NCBI GenBank assembly: GCA_900109895.1
Contig: FOBR01000026.1
Span: 1 to 64,000 of the forward strand
Reading direction: 5' to 3'
DNA: 64,000 bases
From: a bacterium A37T11
GTDB lineage: Bacteria; Bacteroidota; Bacteroidia; Sphingobacteriales; Sphingobacteriaceae
Shown: positions 25,444 to 36,877 of the stretch, one piece after another
Numbering within the stretch: position 1 is the first letter of the stretch
Layout: every line of letters starts with the position of its first letter
Translations under genes and position numbers: made by a program
Notes under the pieces: model-generated
Seen by the model: the letters and a program-made list of their open reading frames with translations, nothing else
Told to the model about the DNA's origin: nothing
The model's database searches: none

Positions 25444-27621
25444 ATGATTAAATATTTGTGGATCCTTTTTACCGCGCTCAGCACCGCTTGTTTTGCGCAG
25501 ACAACAAAACCGATTACATTGGAGGATATATTTATAAAAGGTCTTTTTTCCAAAAAGGAAGTAGAAGGCCTGCGCTCCATGAAAGACGGCAAGACGTATG
25601 TTGCGATTGAAACGGACCCAGCTACCAAGATTCCTTATGTGGCCCGCAATAACTATCGTGACGGCAAGCAGGCACAAGTGCTATTTACCCAAGCCGACCT
25701 GACCTATAAAGGACGGCAGCTGGAAATGGGTACTGATTTTAACGAGGACGAAAGCAAGGTGATCATTGGGATGGACGAGGAGCAGATGTACCGGCGTTCC
25801 AGCAGGGCTAACTATTATGTGTTTGACCTTGCCACCAAGCAGGTAAAAGAGGTATCTCCCAATGGTAAACAGTTTTTTGCGACGCTTTCACCAGATGGCA
25901 CCAAGGTAGCTTTTGTGCGTGACAACAACATCTTCATCCACGACCTGGCCCATGACACGGAAAAACAGATAACTAATGACGGCGAAGTTAACCACATCAT
26001 CAACGGCCTGTCTGACTGGGTATACGAAGAAGAATTTGAGTTTGCCAAGGCCTTTTTCTGGAATGCGGATGGAACCAGCATTGCCTATTACCGGTTTGAT
26101 GAAACGGAGGTGCCTGAGTTTTCCATGACGATGTATGAGCGCCTCTACCCTGCCGAATACCGATATAAATACCCTAAAGCGGGTGAAAAAAACTCTGTGG
26201 TTAGCATCCATATCTACCACCTTACTGACGGGACTACTAAAGCAGTGGATGTAGGCACTGAAACGGATCAGTACCTTCCACGCGTTAAGTGGACGCGCAA
26301 TCCGGCCCAATTGTGCGTTCTGCGAATGAATCGTCACCAAAACAAGTTGGAATACTTGTTTGCAGATGCGGCAACCGGAAGAAGCCGTGTTATACTTACC
26401 GAAGAGGACAAGTGCTACATTGACATTAACGACGACCTGACCTTCCTGAAGGACGGCAAGCGGTTTATAATTTGCAGCGAGCGGAATGGCTTCAACCATT
26501 TATACCTGTATAGCATGGATGGCACTTTGTTAAGCCAGCTAACTCAGGGCAACTGGGAGGTGACAGCCTTTTATGGTATTGATGAAAAGAACAAATGCAT
26601 TTATTATCAAAGTACGGAGTTCTCACCGCTTGAGCGGGATGTGTACCGCATAGGGCTCAATGGCAAAGGTAAGCAACTGCTGAGCACCTCACGGGGAACC
26701 AATAGCGCCACCTTTAGCGCAGACTACAGTTACTATATATTGAATCACGCGGATAAGAATACACCAAATGTGATCACACTGCTAGACCATAAAGCCAGAG
26801 TGGTACGGGTACTGGAAGACAATGCCCAGCTGCAGCAGGTGACTACCACCTTTGGTATACAGCCGGTAGCCTTTATAAAAATACCGGCCGGCGGTACGGA
26901 ACTGAATGCATACATACTTAAGCCGGCCGGGTTTGATGCGTCAAAAAAATATCCGGTACTGATGTATGTTTACGGCGGGCCGGGAAGCCAAATGGTAGCC
27001 AATGCCTGGGGCAGCTACCGCGACACGTGGTTTCAATACCTGGCGCAACAGGGCTACATCATTGTGTGTGTGGATAACCGCGGAACGGGTTTTCGCGGTG
27101 CGGATTTTAAAAAATCGACCTATTTGAACCTGGGTAAGGAGGAAGTAGCTGACCAGATCGAAGCGGCCAGGTGGCTGGGCCAACAACCATACGTGGATGT
27201 GACGCGTATCGGGATTTGGGGATGGAGTTATGGTGGCTATATGTCTTCGCTGTGCATTACAAAAGGTGCGGATGTTTTTAAAATGGCGATAGCGGTAGCC
27301 CCGGTTACTAACTGGCGATTTTATGACAGCATTTATACGGAGCGATACCTGCGTTCGCCCAATGAGAATGCGGCGGGCTATGATGAGAATTCGCCCATTA
27401 ATTTTGCCGATAGGCTGAAGGGTAAATTCCTGCTGGTGCATGGTACGGGGGATGATAATGTGCATTTTCAAAACAGCGTTATGTTTTCTGAAGCGTTTAT
27501 CCAGGCCAACAAACCATTTGAGCAAGCGTATTATCCAAATAAGAATCATGGTATCAATGGGGGTTATACAACATTACACCTTTATAATAAACTATCTGCT
27601 TATATTTTAAATAACCTTTAA
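25444..27621 (+). CDS. Dipeptidyl peptidase IV (S9B prolyl oligopeptidase family)
   Basis: 725-residue exported peptidase that releases N-terminal Xaa-Pro/Ala dipeptides. Signal peptide ends about residue 19 (ACFAQTTKP). An eight-bladed beta-propeller occupies about 40-480, with the substrate N-terminus-binding YEEEFEFAKAFFWNADG segment (double Glu). The alpha/beta-hydrolase domain has the nucleophile in GWSYGGYMSS, Asp in VHGTGDDNVHFQN and His in NKNHGI. All catalytic residues are present. Two oligopeptide transporters follow, making a functional peptide-use group with periplasmic dipeptide release. Confidence 0.95.
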   Translation: MIKYLWILFTALSTACFAQTTKPITLEDIFIKGLFSKKEVEGLRSMKDGKTYVAIETDPATKIPYVARNNYRDGKQAQVLFTQADLTYKGRQLEMGTDFNEDESKVIIGMDEEQMYRRSSRANYYVFDLATKQVKEVSPNGKQFFATLSPDGTKVAFVRDNNIFIHDLAHDTEKQITNDGEVNHIINGLSDWVYEEEFEFAKAFFWNADGTSIAYYRFDETEVPEFSMTMYERLYPAEYRYKYPKAGEKNSVVSIHIYHLTDGTTKAVDVGTETDQYLPRVKWTRNPAQLCVLRMNRHQNKLEYLFADAATGRSRVILTEEDKCYIDINDDLTFLKDGKRFIICSERNGFNHLYLYSMDGTLLSQLTQGNWEVTAFYGIDEKNKCIYYQSTEFSPLERDVYRIGLNGKGKQLLSTSRGTNSATFSADYSYYILNHADKNTPNVITLLDHKARVVRVLEDNAQLQQVTTTFGIQPVAFIKIPAGGTELNAYILKPAGFDASKKYPVLMYVYGGPGSQMVANAWGSYRDTWFQYLAQQGYIIVCVDNRGTGFRGADFKKSTYLNLGKEEVADQIEAARWLGQQPYVDVTRIGIWGWSYGGYMSSLCITKGADVFKMAIAVAPVTNWRFYDSIYTERYLRSPNENAAGYDENSPINFADRLKGKFLLVHGTGDDNVHFQNSVMFSEAFIQANKPFEQAYYPNKNHGINGGYTTLHLYNKLSAYILNNL

Positions 27622-27770
27622 AATATTTACTATAAAATGTGATGATACAAGATATTTATTCTGATTTTACAGATATTTACAGGTATTGTTTGTTTTCTTC
27701 CCGATGTCTGATTATCTTGGCCCACTAATTACTTGTAAATAGAAAATTTAAACCCACAATAAATTAAAAT

Positions 27771-29486
27771 ATGAGTAAATCGACGAAGTTGACACAGGAT
27801 CTTGAGCAGAACTCCAAGGGTCATCCCAAAGGCCTTTTTGTGCTTTTTACCACCGAAATGTGGGAACGGTTTAATTTTTATGGAATGCGTGCATTACTAA
27901 CCCTATTCTTAGTGAATGCCCTAACCTTTTCGGATAAGGATGCCTCCATCATCTATGGTGGATTTCTGGGTTTGAGCTACCTAACACCAATGATAGGTGG
28001 CTATATTGCCGACCGTTATTTAGGAAATCGGAGCTGCATCATTCTGGGTGGCTCAATCATGGGACTTGGTCAGTTATTTTTGTTTTTAAGCGGTTATATA
28101 TATGCCACCAACCTGGATGCGGCCAAACTAACTATGTGGCTGGCACTGGCTGTGATTATCATCGGCAACGGTTTCTTTAAACCCAATATTTCTTCGATGG
28201 TAGGTCAGCTTTATAAAAAAGGGGACAATAGGCTCGATTCGGCATTTACCATTTTTTACATGGGTATCAATGTGGGCGCCTTTTTGGGGATGTCCATCTG
28301 CCCTTTTTTGGGGGATGTAAAAGTTGGTGATGTACGGGTTGTAGAAGCGTTTAAATGGGGATTTCTGGCGGCCGGTGCTGCAATGTTTTTCGGCACATTC
28401 CTGTTTTTTATCCTCAAAAATAAATATGTGGTGGCGCCGGATGGCCGTCCGGTAGGCGACAAACCGAAAGCCATTACTGGCAGCAATAAGTCGCTGGATG
28501 GGGGAGAATCAGAGCAGGCAAAATTTACTACGAGTTCTATCTTGACTTCGGTGGTGTTGATGATTGTATTATATGTGGTTTTTCACTTCCTTTCACTGGA
28601 TCCTAACCCGATAAAAAGCTGGGTTTACCCATTTATTTATGCATCTGCTATCAGCCTGGCATTTTTGATTCTGACTGATAATACCATTACTAAAGTGGAG
28701 CGCGACCGCATCATTGTGATGTATATTATTGCTTTTTTTGTGATTTTCTTCTGGTCTGCTTTTGAGCAGGCGGGTTCCTCACTCACCTTTGTGGCAGATA
28801 AACAAACTGATCTTCACTTTTTAGGTTTTCAGCTCCCCCCAAGTTCTATCCAGAATGCCAACTCTATATTTATTGTAATCTTTGCCCTTCCATTCAGCTG
28901 GCTTTGGTTGAGGCTACAAAAGAAAAACCTGGAGCCGATCTCACCGGTTAAACAGGCCATTGGGTTATTTCTGTTGGCAGCCGGTTATTACATCATAGCG
29001 GTACAGGTGGGAAAGATCGGATTAACCGGTAAATTGGCTGTTCACTGGTTGTTTTTGATGTACCTATTTCACACATTGGGTGAGTTGTGCTTGTCCCCTA
29101 TCGGGCTTTCTTTGGTATCTAAATTAGCTCCAAAACGTTTTTCTTCCCTGCTGATGGGCGTATGGTTCATTGGCAACGCGGCAGGCTACGCGTTGGCTGG
29201 AACATTAGGGGCATTGATTCCACCTACTGGTGATAAATTTGAGTTTGCCACTTCTAAAGGGATAGACTTGCAGGCAGTATTGGATGGCCGGGTTAGTCCC
29301 AGCACCGAACAACTGGCGCTTTTGGCCCAGGAAAAAATAGATGTGGTCTATCCGACCTTTGTAGGTTTCACTATCCATAATTTGTATGAGTTTTTTATGG
29401 TGTTTGTTACCTTGTCCGGCACGGCAGCCATCATCTTGTTCCTGATATCGGGAATACTCAAAAAGATGATGCACGGTATTCATTAG
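27771..29486 (+). CDS. POT/PTR2-family proton-dependent oligopeptide transporter
   Basis: 571-residue inner-membrane transporter of the major facilitator superfamily, for di- and tripeptides. Family signatures are the first-helix segment TEMWERFNFYGMRALLTLFL (the ExxER-type motif, here EMWERF), the GGYIADRYLGNRSCIILGG loop, the FYMGINVGAFLG motif and GELCLSPIGLSLVSKLAP. The predicted membrane segments span the whole length, with a central soluble loop about 220-260. It is 15 bp upstream of a second POT gene, probably co-transcribed. Confidence 0.93.
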   Translation: MSKSTKLTQDLEQNSKGHPKGLFVLFTTEMWERFNFYGMRALLTLFLVNALTFSDKDASIIYGGFLGLSYLTPMIGGYIADRYLGNRSCIILGGSIMGLGQLFLFLSGYIYATNLDAAKLTMWLALAVIIIGNGFFKPNISSMVGQLYKKGDNRLDSAFTIFYMGINVGAFLGMSICPFLGDVKVGDVRVVEAFKWGFLAAGAAMFFGTFLFFILKNKYVVAPDGRPVGDKPKAITGSNKSLDGGESEQAKFTTSSILTSVVLMIVLYVVFHFLSLDPNPIKSWVYPFIYASAISLAFLILTDNTITKVERDRIIVMYIIAFFVIFFWSAFEQAGSSLTFVADKQTDLHFLGFQLPPSSIQNANSIFIVIFALPFSWLWLRLQKKNLEPISPVKQAIGLFLLAAGYYIIAVQVGKIGLTGKLAVHWLFLMYLFHTLGELCLSPIGLSLVSKLAPKRFSSLLMGVWFIGNAAGYALAGTLGALIPPTGDKFEFATSKGIDLQAVLDGRVSPSTEQLALLAQEKIDVVYPTFVGFTIHNLYEFFMVFVTLSGTAAIILFLISGILKKMMHGIH

Positions 29487-29501
29487 AAAGCGGTCCTGAC
29501 A

Positions 29502-31013
29502 ATGAAGGAGGTGGTTTTCATAGAGGATATACAAGGTTTTAAGGGAAAATACCCCAAACAAATTTGGTCTCTTTTTTTCTCGGAGATGTGGGAGCGGTTT
29601 TGCTTTTACGGCATGCGTGGAATGCTGTATTTCTTCATGGTGCACCACTTGATGATGGATGATCGGGTTGCCAATCTTCAATATGGAGCTACACAGGCTT
29701 TTGTTTATGCTTTTACATTTATTGGGGGGCTGTTTGCCGACAAGATTTTGGGTTATCGCAAATCGTTATTTTGGGGTGCCCTGCTTATGATCATCGGCAG
29801 CTGCATCCTGGTAGCCGATCCGGTACGTTTTTTCTTTCCGGGGGTAAGCTTTACCATCATCGGCACAGGTTTTTTTAAGCCCAATATTTCTACGATGGTG
29901 GGGTTTCTTTACCGGGAAGGCGACCATCGCAGGGATGCCGGGTTTTCTTTATTCTATGCTGGGATCAACCTGGGTGCCTTGATTGGGGGCTATCTGTGTA
30001 TTGCCATCGGCAAAGGCGAATTATTTAGCAGTTTTATACCAGCCAGCCTGACCTGGAACGTGGCTTTCGGATTGGCAGCTGTGGTCATGATGATCAGCTT
30101 GCTGACCTTCTTGAACACGCAAAAAGGTTTGGCAAATATAGGTATCTCTCCTTTGCTAAATATGGCTCCGTCCAAAAGAAGGACCTACGAATGGATTACG
30201 TACGCCGGCTCCCTGTTGGTGATCCCGCTAATCATGCTCATGGTGTCCAAAACGGAATATACCGACTATTTTATGTTTACCATTGGGCCTTGTACGTTGT
30301 TGTATCTGCTGTATGAAATGCGTGGTTTTTCCTTAAAGGAAAACAAGAAACTGATCGCTGCCTTGGTATTCATCATCTTCTCCATATTTTTTTGGGCTTT
30401 TTTTGAGCAGAGTGGCGGTTCGCTGAGCGCTTTTGCAGCCAACAACCTGACCAATACGGTACTGGGTTTCAAACTGGATCCAAACGGGGTGAATAACTCG
30501 GCCAATTCATTTTTTGTGATCATTTTTGCTGCTTTGCTGGGGATGGTTTGGATCTGGCTGGCCAAACGAAAGATGGAACCCAATACGATCGTTAAGTTTG
30601 GTTTGGGCTTTTTATTCCTTGCGGGAGGATTTTACGTATTTTACTATACTAAATTTTTCGCCAATGCGGCCGGGGTAACCTCGTTAGATTTATTCACCTT
30701 CGGTTGGTTTATCATCACGTTTGGGGAACTATGCCTCTCCCCCATCGGCATGTCAATCATGACCAAACTCTCTCCTCAAAAGCTTCAGGCTGTCATGATG
30801 GGCGTTTGGTTTTTGGCAAGTGCTTACGGACAATACTTCGCTGGCCTGCTTGGCGCAAACATCGCCGAGGCTTCTGAAAACTCTACTAATTTGCAAAAAC
30901 TCATTGTCTATGCGGACGGATATAAGCAGCTGGCTATCTATGCGCTGGTGGCCGGGGTTCTCCTGATCATATTGTCTCCTTTCGTGAAGAAATTGATGCA
31001 GGAAGTCAGATAA
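29502..31013 (+). CDS. POT/PTR2-family proton-dependent oligopeptide transporter, second copy
   Basis: 503-residue paralogue of the preceding transporter with the same signatures: SEMWERFCFYGMRGMLYFFM, GGLFADKILGYRKSLFWG, FYAGINLGALIGG and GELCLSPIGMSIMTKLSP. It lacks the longer central and C-terminal loops of the first copy. The tandem arrangement after a dipeptidyl peptidase suggests different peptide preferences, which the sequence alone does not reveal. Confidence 0.93.
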   Translation: MKEVVFIEDIQGFKGKYPKQIWSLFFSEMWERFCFYGMRGMLYFFMVHHLMMDDRVANLQYGATQAFVYAFTFIGGLFADKILGYRKSLFWGALLMIIGSCILVADPVRFFFPGVSFTIIGTGFFKPNISTMVGFLYREGDHRRDAGFSLFYAGINLGALIGGYLCIAIGKGELFSSFIPASLTWNVAFGLAAVVMMISLLTFLNTQKGLANIGISPLLNMAPSKRRTYEWITYAGSLLVIPLIMLMVSKTEYTDYFMFTIGPCTLLYLLYEMRGFSLKENKKLIAALVFIIFSIFFWAFFEQSGGSLSAFAANNLTNTVLGFKLDPNGVNNSANSFFVIIFAALLGMVWIWLAKRKMEPNTIVKFGLGFLFLAGGFYVFYYTKFFANAAGVTSLDLFTFGWFIITFGELCLSPIGMSIMTKLSPQKLQAVMMGVWFLASAYGQYFAGLLGANIAEASENSTNLQKLIVYADGYKQLAIYALVAGVLLIILSPFVKKLMQEVR

Positions 31014-31097
31014 CGCCGGTATCTTTTTAGTTGGTCGCTTGGTTTACAATAATTATCCTTAATATTGCAGTCTTGTATTAACCCATATTTGTCAACT

Positions 31098-31823
31098 GTG
31101 GCCGATAGCATTGTCATTATCCCGACCTATAACGAAATAGAGAATATAGAAAGGATTATCCGGAAAGTATTTTCCCTGGAAGTCCCTTTTGATCTGTTGA
31201 TCGTGGATGATGGTTCTCCAGATGGCACAGGCCATATCATCAAAAATCTTCAGTTAGAATTTTCAGGCAGGCTTCATTTGGAGGAGCGGCGGGGTAAACT
31301 TGGGTTAGGAACGGCCTACATCCATGGCTTTGACTGGTGCCTAAAAAGGGATTATGCTTATATTTTTGAAATGGATGCCGACTTTTCGCACAATCCGGAC
31401 GATCTGTTACGATTGAGGGAGGCCTGTGATAATGGGGCTGACATGGCTATCGGATCCCGTTATGTACGTGGTGTTAACGTGGTCAATTGGCCCATGAGCC
31501 GGGTATTGATGTCTTACTTTGCTTCTAAATATGTGCGTTTTATCACAGGCATTGACGTTCAGGATGCCACAGCAGGCTTTGTGTGCTACCGGAGACAAGT
31601 GCTTGAAAAAATTGGCCTGGATAAAATCAGGTTCGTGGGATATGCTTTCCAAATAGAAATGAAATTCACTGCTATAAAATATGGTTTTAAGGTAGTGGAA
31701 GTTCCAATAATTTTTACTGACCGCACGGAGGGAACTTCTAAAATGAGTACCCGCATCTTCCGGGAAGCTTTCTTTGGGGTCATCCAAATGAAGATTAGTA
31801 GTTGGTTCAAGAAATATAACTGA
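31098..31823 (+). CDS. Polyprenol-phosphate mannosyltransferase-like GT2 glycosyltransferase
   Basis: About 241 residues, related to dolichyl-phosphate mannose synthase (DPM1). Motifs are SIVIIPTYNEIENI, the nucleotide-binding LLIVDDGSPDGTG, the metal site FEMDADFSHNP, and GSRYVRGVNVVNWP. It would move a sugar from a nucleotide donor to a lipid-phosphate carrier at the inner membrane; no C-terminal membrane helices are present. I chose GTG 31098 because it fits the usual N-terminus and because a TAATATTG promoter-like box at 31060-31067 overlaps the earlier TTG at 31065. Sugar specificity is not visible. Confidence 0.85.
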   Translation: MADSIVIIPTYNEIENIERIIRKVFSLEVPFDLLIVDDGSPDGTGHIIKNLQLEFSGRLHLEERRGKLGLGTAYIHGFDWCLKRDYAYIFEMDADFSHNPDDLLRLREACDNGADMAIGSRYVRGVNVVNWPMSRVLMSYFASKYVRFITGIDVQDATAGFVCYRRQVLEKIGLDKIRFVGYAFQIEMKFTAIKYGFKVVEVPIIFTDRTEGTSKMSTRIFREAFFGVIQMKISSWFKKYN

Positions 31824-31862
31824 CATTGAACTAATATATTAAATCCAAATTGGTAAGCTAGG

Positions 31863-31924
31863 TAGCGACCTTTGGAACGAAACGAAGGAGACCGAGGCTC
31901 CGTAGTGAGAATTCCCGATCGCTA
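31863..31924 (+). repeat. Structured repeat, copy 1, upstream of ruvB
   Basis: Outer stem TAGCGA (31863-31868)/TCGCTA (31919-31924), middle stem GGAA/TTCC, inner hairpin GGAG-ACCGAGG-CTCC (31887-31901). Same plan as copy 2 at 31979-32036. Confidence 0.65.
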
Positions 31925-31978
31925 GATGGATTATATGATTTGAAGTCCGCTTCAAATTAAATTCCGTTGGGCATGCGA

Positions 31979-32036
31979 CCGGCATGGGAATAATAGGCGA
32001 AGGGACCGAGGCCCGTAGCCGAATTGTTCCAGCCGG
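31979..32036 (+). repeat. Structured repeat, copy 2, upstream of ruvB
   Basis: Outer stem CCGGC (31979-31983)/GCCGG (32032-32036), middle stem GGAA (31987-31990)/TTCC (32027-32030), inner hairpin GGG-ACCGAGG-CCC (32002-32014). The loop ACCGAGG is identical to copy 1 while the stems differ but still pair. The 301-bp gap 31824-32124 otherwise holds an AT-rich stretch and a TATCTTTA promoter-like box at 32103-32110. Confidence 0.65.
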
Positions 32037-32124
32037 AAGCAGTACAATGGAATTTATAATAAAAGCTAAAATTCCAAATCTTTTTAAATCCACAAATTTT
32101 AGTATCTTTACCACCGGACAGCAT

Positions 32125-33147
32125 ATGAACGAGCATTTAGATCCAAACGCTGAAAAACTGAGCGGTGCAGAGCGCGAGCTAGAAAAAGTATTGCGGCCTC
32201 AGGTTTTTGAAGATTTTACCGGCCAGCAAAAGATACTGGACAATCTGAAGGTTTTTGTACAGGCAGCTAAATTGCGCGGTGAGGCCTTGGACCATGTGCT
32301 GCTACATGGCCCTCCTGGCTTAGGAAAAACAACCTTGTCTAATATTATTGCCAATGAAATGGGTTCAGGAATTAAAATAACATCCGGACCCGTGCTCGAT
32401 AAACCCGGCGATTTAGCAGGATTACTAACTAACCTTGAACAGGGTGACATCTTATTTATTGACGAAATCCACAGGCTGAGCCCACTGGTAGAAGAATACC
32501 TGTATTCAGCCATGGAAGATTTCAAAATTGATATCATGCTTGAATCCGGGCCAAACGCCCGTTCAGTACAGATTACGCTTAACCCGTTTACCTTAGTGGG
32601 AGCAACTACCAGATCCGGGCTTTTGACGGCACCACTTAGAGCCCGCTTTGGTATTAATGCACGTTTACAGTATTACGATTCAAAGATCCTTACCACCATT
32701 GTACTGCGATCTGCCAGCATTTTACGAACACCGATCAGCGAAGAAGGGGCTTTTGAGATAGCCCGGAGAAGTCGTGGTACGCCGCGTATAGCCAATGCCT
32801 TACTGCGTCGCACACGCGACTTTGCCCAAATTAAAGGCAATGGAAATATTGATACAGCCATCGCCAATTACGCACTGAACGCCTTGAACGTAGACCAGCA
32901 TGGCTTAGACGAAATGGATAACCGCATCCTATTAACCATTATAGAAAAATTTAAGGGAGGCCCGGTTGGACTTAAAACCATTGCTACCGCCGTGGGAGAA
33001 GACGAAGGTACTATAGAAGAAGTTTACGAGCCTTTCCTGATTCAGGAGGGATATATTATGCGAACGGCCAGGGGTCGTGAATGCACCGAACTAGCCTATA
33101 AACATTTGGGTAAGCTTAATTTTCCGAAAGGGAATACCTTATTTTAG
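32125..33147 (+). CDS. ruvB: Holliday junction branch migration DNA helicase RuvB
   Basis: 340-residue AAA+ motor of the RuvABC complex. ATG 32125 begins [20 protein letters not shown] followed by the usual [12 protein letters not shown]; an open frame reaching back to 31984 runs through a structured repeat and is not coding. Walker [11 protein letters not shown], Walker [13 protein letters not shown], sensor 1 [18 protein letters not shown] and Arg finger region all present, then a winged-helix C-terminus with [17 protein letters not shown]. Length is normal for the family. It is followed closely by an ABC-F gene with its own promoter. Confidence 0.97.
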   Translation: MNEHLDPNAEKLSGAERELEKVLRPQVFEDFTGQQKILDNLKVFVQAAKLRGEALDHVLLHGPPGLGKTTLSNIIANEMGSGIKITSGPVLDKPGDLAGLLTNLEQGDILFIDEIHRLSPLVEEYLYSAMEDFKIDIMLESGPNARSVQITLNPFTLVGATTRSGLLTAPLRARFGINARLQYYDSKILTTIVLRSASILRTPISEEGAFEIARRSRGTPRIANALLRRTRDFAQIKGNGNIDTAIANYALNALNVDQHGLDEMDNRILLTIIEKFKGGPVGLKTIATAVGEDEGTIEEVYEPFLIQEGYIMRTARGRECTELAYKHLGKLNFPKGNTLF

Positions 33148-33151
33148 TTAG

Positions 33152-34798
<1,647 letters not shown>

Positions 34799-34832
34799 AG
34801 AAATTTGTTTTTTAGGCTGATACCTGTAAATA

Positions 34833-34864
34833 TTGTTTAAATTTAAATTAATATTTTATCTTTG
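34833..34864 (+). promoter_or_regulatory. Promoter of the histidine kinase gene
   Basis: TTG at 34833-34835, 21-bp spacer, TATCTTTG at 34857-34864, about 53 bp before the start codon. Confidence 0.55.
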
Positions 34865-34917
34865 GAAGCTGCAGTATTGCGGTAATGGTTTGTTAGTTTA
34901 AATGCAAGTTAATTCCT

Positions 34918-36876
34918 ATGAAGGTATTGGTATGGCTTCTGATACGTGGATGTTTTTGCTGTGGTCTTTTTACTTTATTTTTTACGAAGTATTGCCATGG
35001 ACAAACAGCTGAAATAAGCCTTATTAAAAAGGAGCTTTCATATACCAAGGATAGCTTGAAGTATATTGACCTACTCAATTCCCTTTCCAAATATTATAGT
35101 TTTCAAGCCCTGGATTCGTCGTTGTACTACGCCATGAAAGCAAAAACCCTGGCTGAACGCAAGTCCTATAAAAAGGGTCTGGCCAATGCTTTTTATAACT
35201 ACGGAGTTTATTATTCAGAAATCCCGGAGCTTTATTTGGCTTATAAGTTTATGAATGAAGCCCTCGATATGTTTCGGTCTATCGGCGACAAAGTGGGCGA
35301 ATGCCGTACTTATATCTATATAAGCCTTATTTTAGGACGCGAGGATAAAGCGGAACAAAGCCTGGCCTACCTTGATAAGGCCTACGAAAAAAGCAATTCA
35401 ATAAAAAACGATTCATTGCTTTCTGTAATTTATACCTTTCAGGTTAATGCAAAATCGTTCTTGCAGGGAAATTGGCTGGAGCAAAAAAATTTGGTGGACA
35501 TGGCCATCAGTATTGCTAAAAAGTATAAGGATTGGGTAGCGTTAATGAACGCCGAAATAACGTTAGCCAACTTAGGCTTCATGAATGGCATGCGTAAAGG
35601 TAAGTGCCTAGAATTATTGCATTCGGTGGACACAAGGGCACAAGCATCTGGTGCCGTAGCTTTTGCAGGATTGGCGAATTTGGGAATAGCGAATATATAT
35701 CAGCAATTACAGCAAACAGATTCTGCCGATTTTTTTTACCAAAAAGCACTTGCTCTTTCTGATTCAGGAAAAATGACAGCGATGCAACAAAGTATTTTGA
35801 AAGGTGCATTAAAAAATGTTACAGGTAAATCAGGCTTTGAAAAAGAATTGACCAAATACACCCGGATGGAAATGGCCATGCAAGAGCGATGGGAACTTAC
35901 TTCTCAAAAAGAGGGATTTAGCATGCTGGAGTCAACACTTAAGGAAAATGAATTGCGCGTATCGTCGGCAAACGATAAAGGAAATAAAATGTGGATCAGC
36001 TTTTTGGCGGCTGCGAGTTTTTGTCTGTTAATGTCCGTCTTTTTTTTATACCGCTTATTCCGGCAGAAACATAATTTCATGAAAACGCAACACTTATTGA
36101 TTGAAGAGCTGGAAATGAAGAATAAGGTTCTGCAGGAAAATAATGAATTCAATAAAAGTCTAATTTCCATTATGGCCCATGATCTGCGCCAGCCTTTCTC
36201 ATCCATCATTATGCTTGACCGAACAAATGCCAAAGATACGATGCAAAAAGAGCATTACTTAGCCATGATTAAGCAAATGCGCATTACCTCCGAAAAAAGT
36301 ATTCAGGTAATGGACGGTCTGTTGCAATGGATGAAGCTGCAGTTATTGGGCATTGGATACCAGCCTAGTCCTATTAACCTATTTGATAATATCAATGAGG
36401 CGATCAGCTTTAATGCAGACCTGATTGCCCGCAAAAAGATTAGAATAGTAAACATGGTCGATTGCGATATGATGGTGAATGCGCAGCAGGAAATGCTTTT
36501 GTTTATAAATAGGAATATTATAAATAATGCGGTAAAATTTTCCCCTCTCAATGGAGAAATATCCGTTATGGCAAAAAAAACCTTGCATGAAATTCATTTA
36601 AGCGTGTGTGATTCTGGAGAAGGCATACCATCCAACGAACTGGCGAATCTTTTCAAAAATCCTTCAAGGAATAGCAAAGGTGCTCCTGCAGTATTGGGAG
36701 CTGGAATCGCTTTGTTTATATGTAAAGACATGATTTCAAAAATGAATGGTAAAATTTGGGCGGAGAATAATCTCGAGGGCAAAGGTGCCATTTTCACCTA
36801 TTCGCTTTCCATTCCGCATGAAAAAACCTCTTTAAATACGTTGTTGGAAATAAACGGACCCAGTTCTCTAAATTAG
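34918..36876 (+). CDS. TPR-containing sensor histidine kinase
   Basis: 652 residues. Signal peptide or signal anchor 1-28, then a periplasmic tetratricopeptide-like helical sensor region about 30-300, one membrane helix about 358-379, a coiled-coil stretch, and the kinase core. The phospho-accepting His is His421 in AHDLRQPFSS; N box NIINNAVKFSP (about 533-543), G1 DSGEGIP, G2 LGAGIALFICKDM. Histidine kinases of this type usually signal to a separate response regulator, but none is encoded next to it here. It converges on holA with a 1-bp gap. Confidence 0.9.
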   Translation: MKVLVWLLIRGCFCCGLFTLFFTKYCHGQTAEISLIKKELSYTKDSLKYIDLLNSLSKYYSFQALDSSLYYAMKAKTLAERKSYKKGLANAFYNYGVYYSEIPELYLAYKFMNEALDMFRSIGDKVGECRTYIYISLILGREDKAEQSLAYLDKAYEKSNSIKNDSLLSVIYTFQVNAKSFLQGNWLEQKNLVDMAISIAKKYKDWVALMNAEITLANLGFMNGMRKGKCLELLHSVDTRAQASGAVAFAGLANLGIANIYQQLQQTDSADFFYQKALALSDSGKMTAMQQSILKGALKNVTGKSGFEKELTKYTRMEMAMQERWELTSQKEGFSMLESTLKENELRVSSANDKGNKMWISFLAAASFCLLMSVFFLYRLFRQKHNFMKTQHLLIEELEMKNKVLQENNEFNKSLISIMAHDLRQPFSSIIMLDRTNAKDTMQKEHYLAMIKQMRITSEKSIQVMDGLLQWMKLQLLGIGYQPSPINLFDNINEAISFNADLIARKKIRIVNMVDCDMMVNAQQEMLLFINRNIINNAVKFSPLNGEISVMAKKTLHEIHLSVCDSGEGIPSNELANLFKNPSRNSKGAPAVLGAGIALFICKDMISKMNGKIWAENNLEGKGAIFTYSLSIPHEKTSLNTLLEINGPSSLN

Positions 36877-36877
36877 A

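Noticed and set aside
31984-32124. Extension of ruvB to an upstream start at 31984
   Set aside because: The extra 47 codons run through a structured repeat and an AT-rich leader; the family N-terminus begins at ATG 32125.
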